Source of the DNA: Apis mellifera
Lineage: Eukaryota > Arthropoda > Insecta > Hymenoptera > Apidae
Assembly: GCF_003254395.2 (NCBI RefSeq)
Contig: NC_037644.1
Location: 11,326,086 to 11,390,085 of the forward strand
Reading direction: 5' to 3'
DNA: 64,000 bases
The notes beneath the pieces are model-generated. The model had not been told where the DNA came from, did not search any database, and worked only from the letters and a program-made list of their open reading frames with translations. Below, piece after piece: positions 62,487 through 64,000 of this stretch (within the stretch, counting starts at the first letter, position 1; each line of letters opens with the position of its first letter). A program made the translations under genes and the position numbers.

Positions 62487-62690
62487 ATAATAAACGATTA
62501 AAAATTACTTTTTCTTTACACGACGATATCTCGGGAACCGGAAGTCGTATCGAAATGAATCAAACGGCATTTTAAAGATCGAAGTTTCGCGTTTCCAACG
62601 ATCTCTGGCTCGTTGATAAGAAATCATTATCTTCGAAGTTACGACCGTTCAAAGTTTTCCCAATTTTAATAGAATTTTAAAGAGATTTAC
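62487..62690 (+). repeat. Dispersed repeat family, unit at 62.5 kb
   Basis: Shares CGATTAAAAATTAC, ACGACGATATCTCGG, GAACCGGAAGTCGTATCG, GGCATTTTAAAG, TCATTATCTTCGAAGTTA and CCAATTTTAATAGAATTT with the 30.8-kb and 3.3-kb copies. The upstream flank also shares TTCCAGGAATCGCGTCTGTC with TTCCAGGAATCTCGTCTGTC near 30736, so the homologous region is longer than the core. Confidence 0.7.
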
Positions 62691-64000
62691 ATGCGATAGA
62701 CACGTTTAAAAGACACGTTTTCCCGTGGAAAAATATTATGCCCGTAACTTTACCGTTTCCCAAGATTTTTGAACTGATTTTTATTTAAATTTTGATTTTA
62801 AATTTTGCCCTTTCGATGACCCGATTCTCGGGTCGAAACCTATTTTTCGGGCGTACACCTATGTGATCTGGAATCCATTTAAAATGTGTCGGTGGATACG
62901 CGCCGCAAGGTTAACGAAACACGGTGAAAATGGAAGAGTTTTGGGGGGATGGAGCCGCAGCGGCAGTTATTGCACGGATCATACCGTCAGATACCACGAT
63001 TTCGAGCGTACCACGAACACACCGATCCCCATGGGAAGCGCAGGGATTGAAAATGGACTGCAATAACCCTAAAGCCGGCCGCGACCGCGAGTTACACGTT
63101 TTTTTTTCTTCTTTTTTTTTCCCTTTTTTCTTTTTTTTTTTTTTTTTTCCAAACCCGGCTCCTCTCTTACTTTTCGCGGTCCGCTTCGAATTTCCGCTTT
63201 AACCGGACGCTGCCTGCGGTCTCCCCAACGAACTTTCGTCCGCGCGCGATTTTCCAAATTCCAGTTGAATTCGCTCGCGAGATGAATTCTGCGAGAAGTT
63301 TTCCTCTAAAAAAAAAATAATTTCTTTCGAGAGAGGAAAACTTTGAGACGATGCTATCATATCCTAATTGAAATAATCAATTTCCCCCTGAGTCGAGTTA
63401 ATCGTCAATCGAGATTATTCTTGCTTAAATGTTCATTCCTTTCTTAAATTTTAAAACTTTCGAAAATTTTTCATTTACATAATTTTCTCATTCTCTTATA
63501 AATCTCGATCAGATCGAGAGCAAAGTAAATTTTAAAAGTCTCTGCTAGATTATTATTTATAAAGGAGAGATTCCCAAACAGGGGAACGAAGGAATTCCAT
63601 TTTCACACGGTGTAAAAGAAATCAGTCGAGCTACCCTGTATAGGGTATCAAAAGTTATTAAAAGTTAAAAAGTTTCGTTTTCAATTCAGTATCGATGGGC
63701 AGGCAGCTTCGCTTCGAATTTTCCTTCCTTCCAACCTCTCCCTCCGAACCGCTTTCCTCCATCCGACAATGTTCTCGTACACCGGGTATTATATCGCTCT
63801 CATCTATCCGCCTTCGTATAAACCCCCCTCCCCCCCTCCTCCTCACCCTTAATATCGTCCCTCGAGTAAATAGTTTCCAGTTTCCTGTCGTCGCCGCCTT
63901 CGACCGCTATCTACCATCAATTCTGAACATTCAGAGGGGTCGTAAGATAACCACCGTGCTCATGGATATATACTGCGCCGTGAACTCTCCGCACGACGAT

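Larger units (their letters stand above)
59531..64000 (-). other. Partial upstream Ddr intron reaching the window edge
   Basis: Only its acceptor (TTTCAG at 59531) is visible. I searched the minus strand for the rest of the discoidin-like domain and the discoidin domain and saw no match. The region holds poly-A tracts, CpG-rich blocks at about 60540-60860 and 63170-63260, and copies of the dispersed repeat at 62240-62690. The last 100 bases (63900-64000) are less simple than the rest but I could not assign them. Confidence 0.75.

Noticed and set aside
59531..64000. Rest of the discoidin domains inside the window
   Set aside because: Searched the minus-strand frames for discoidin-like sequence (LGQLxDG, YDG, SYSxPxG type motifs) and found none.
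1..64000. tRNA, rRNA, CRISPR, intact transposase, viral sequence
   Set aside because: GTTCGA-type words were checked at several places but lacked A-box and cloverleaf context. No regular spacer array, transposase, reverse transcriptase or viral motif was seen.

Overview
The window looks like a piece of insect nuclear genome, most likely hymenopteran and probably a bee such as Apis. It is AT-rich, full of poly-A/T and (TA)n tracts, and yet rich in CpG and TCGA words. That mix is typical of bee genomes. No bacterial, organellar or viral gene was seen, and no tRNA, rRNA or CRISPR array.

One gene accounts for all coding sequence I can support: a discoidin domain receptor tyrosine kinase (Ddr) on the minus strand. 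Twelve exons between 59530 and 11221 join in one reading frame of 670 codons plus 2 bases, with GT donors, AG acceptors and matching phases at every junction. Below, residue 1 is the glycine split across the 59531 splice site. The exons encode, in order: the C-terminal part of the discoidin-like domain (residues 1-117); a short acidic extracellular stalk (118-180); one transmembrane helix (about 181-205); a proline- and tyrosine-rich cytosolic juxtamembrane region (206-370); and a complete tyrosine kinase domain (about 373-660) ending at a stop codon at 11221-11223. The signal peptide, the collagen-binding discoidin domain and the start of the discoidin-like domain are not recognisable here and should lie beyond 64000.

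Layout: 1-11220 lies downstream of the gene and holds its untranslated 3-prime end plus gene-free DNA. 11221-37358 carries the kinase and cytosolic exons. 37359-51338 is a 14 kb intron. 51339-59530 carries the transmembrane and extracellular exons. 59531-64000 is part of a further upstream intron.

The kinase keeps the residues expected for catalysis (glycine loop, VIVK lysine, alpha-C glutamate, HRDLATRN). It differs from vertebrate DDRs at three marker positions: DLG replaces DFG, leucine replaces the threonine gatekeeper, and the second tyrosine of the activation-loop YY pair is phenylalanine. Other points of interest are a possible poly(A) signal just inside an intron that could give a secreted ectodomain, a phase-matched candidate cassette exon, a 466-bp tandem duplication, and a degenerate repeat family present at three places. 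No wholly new biological system was found.
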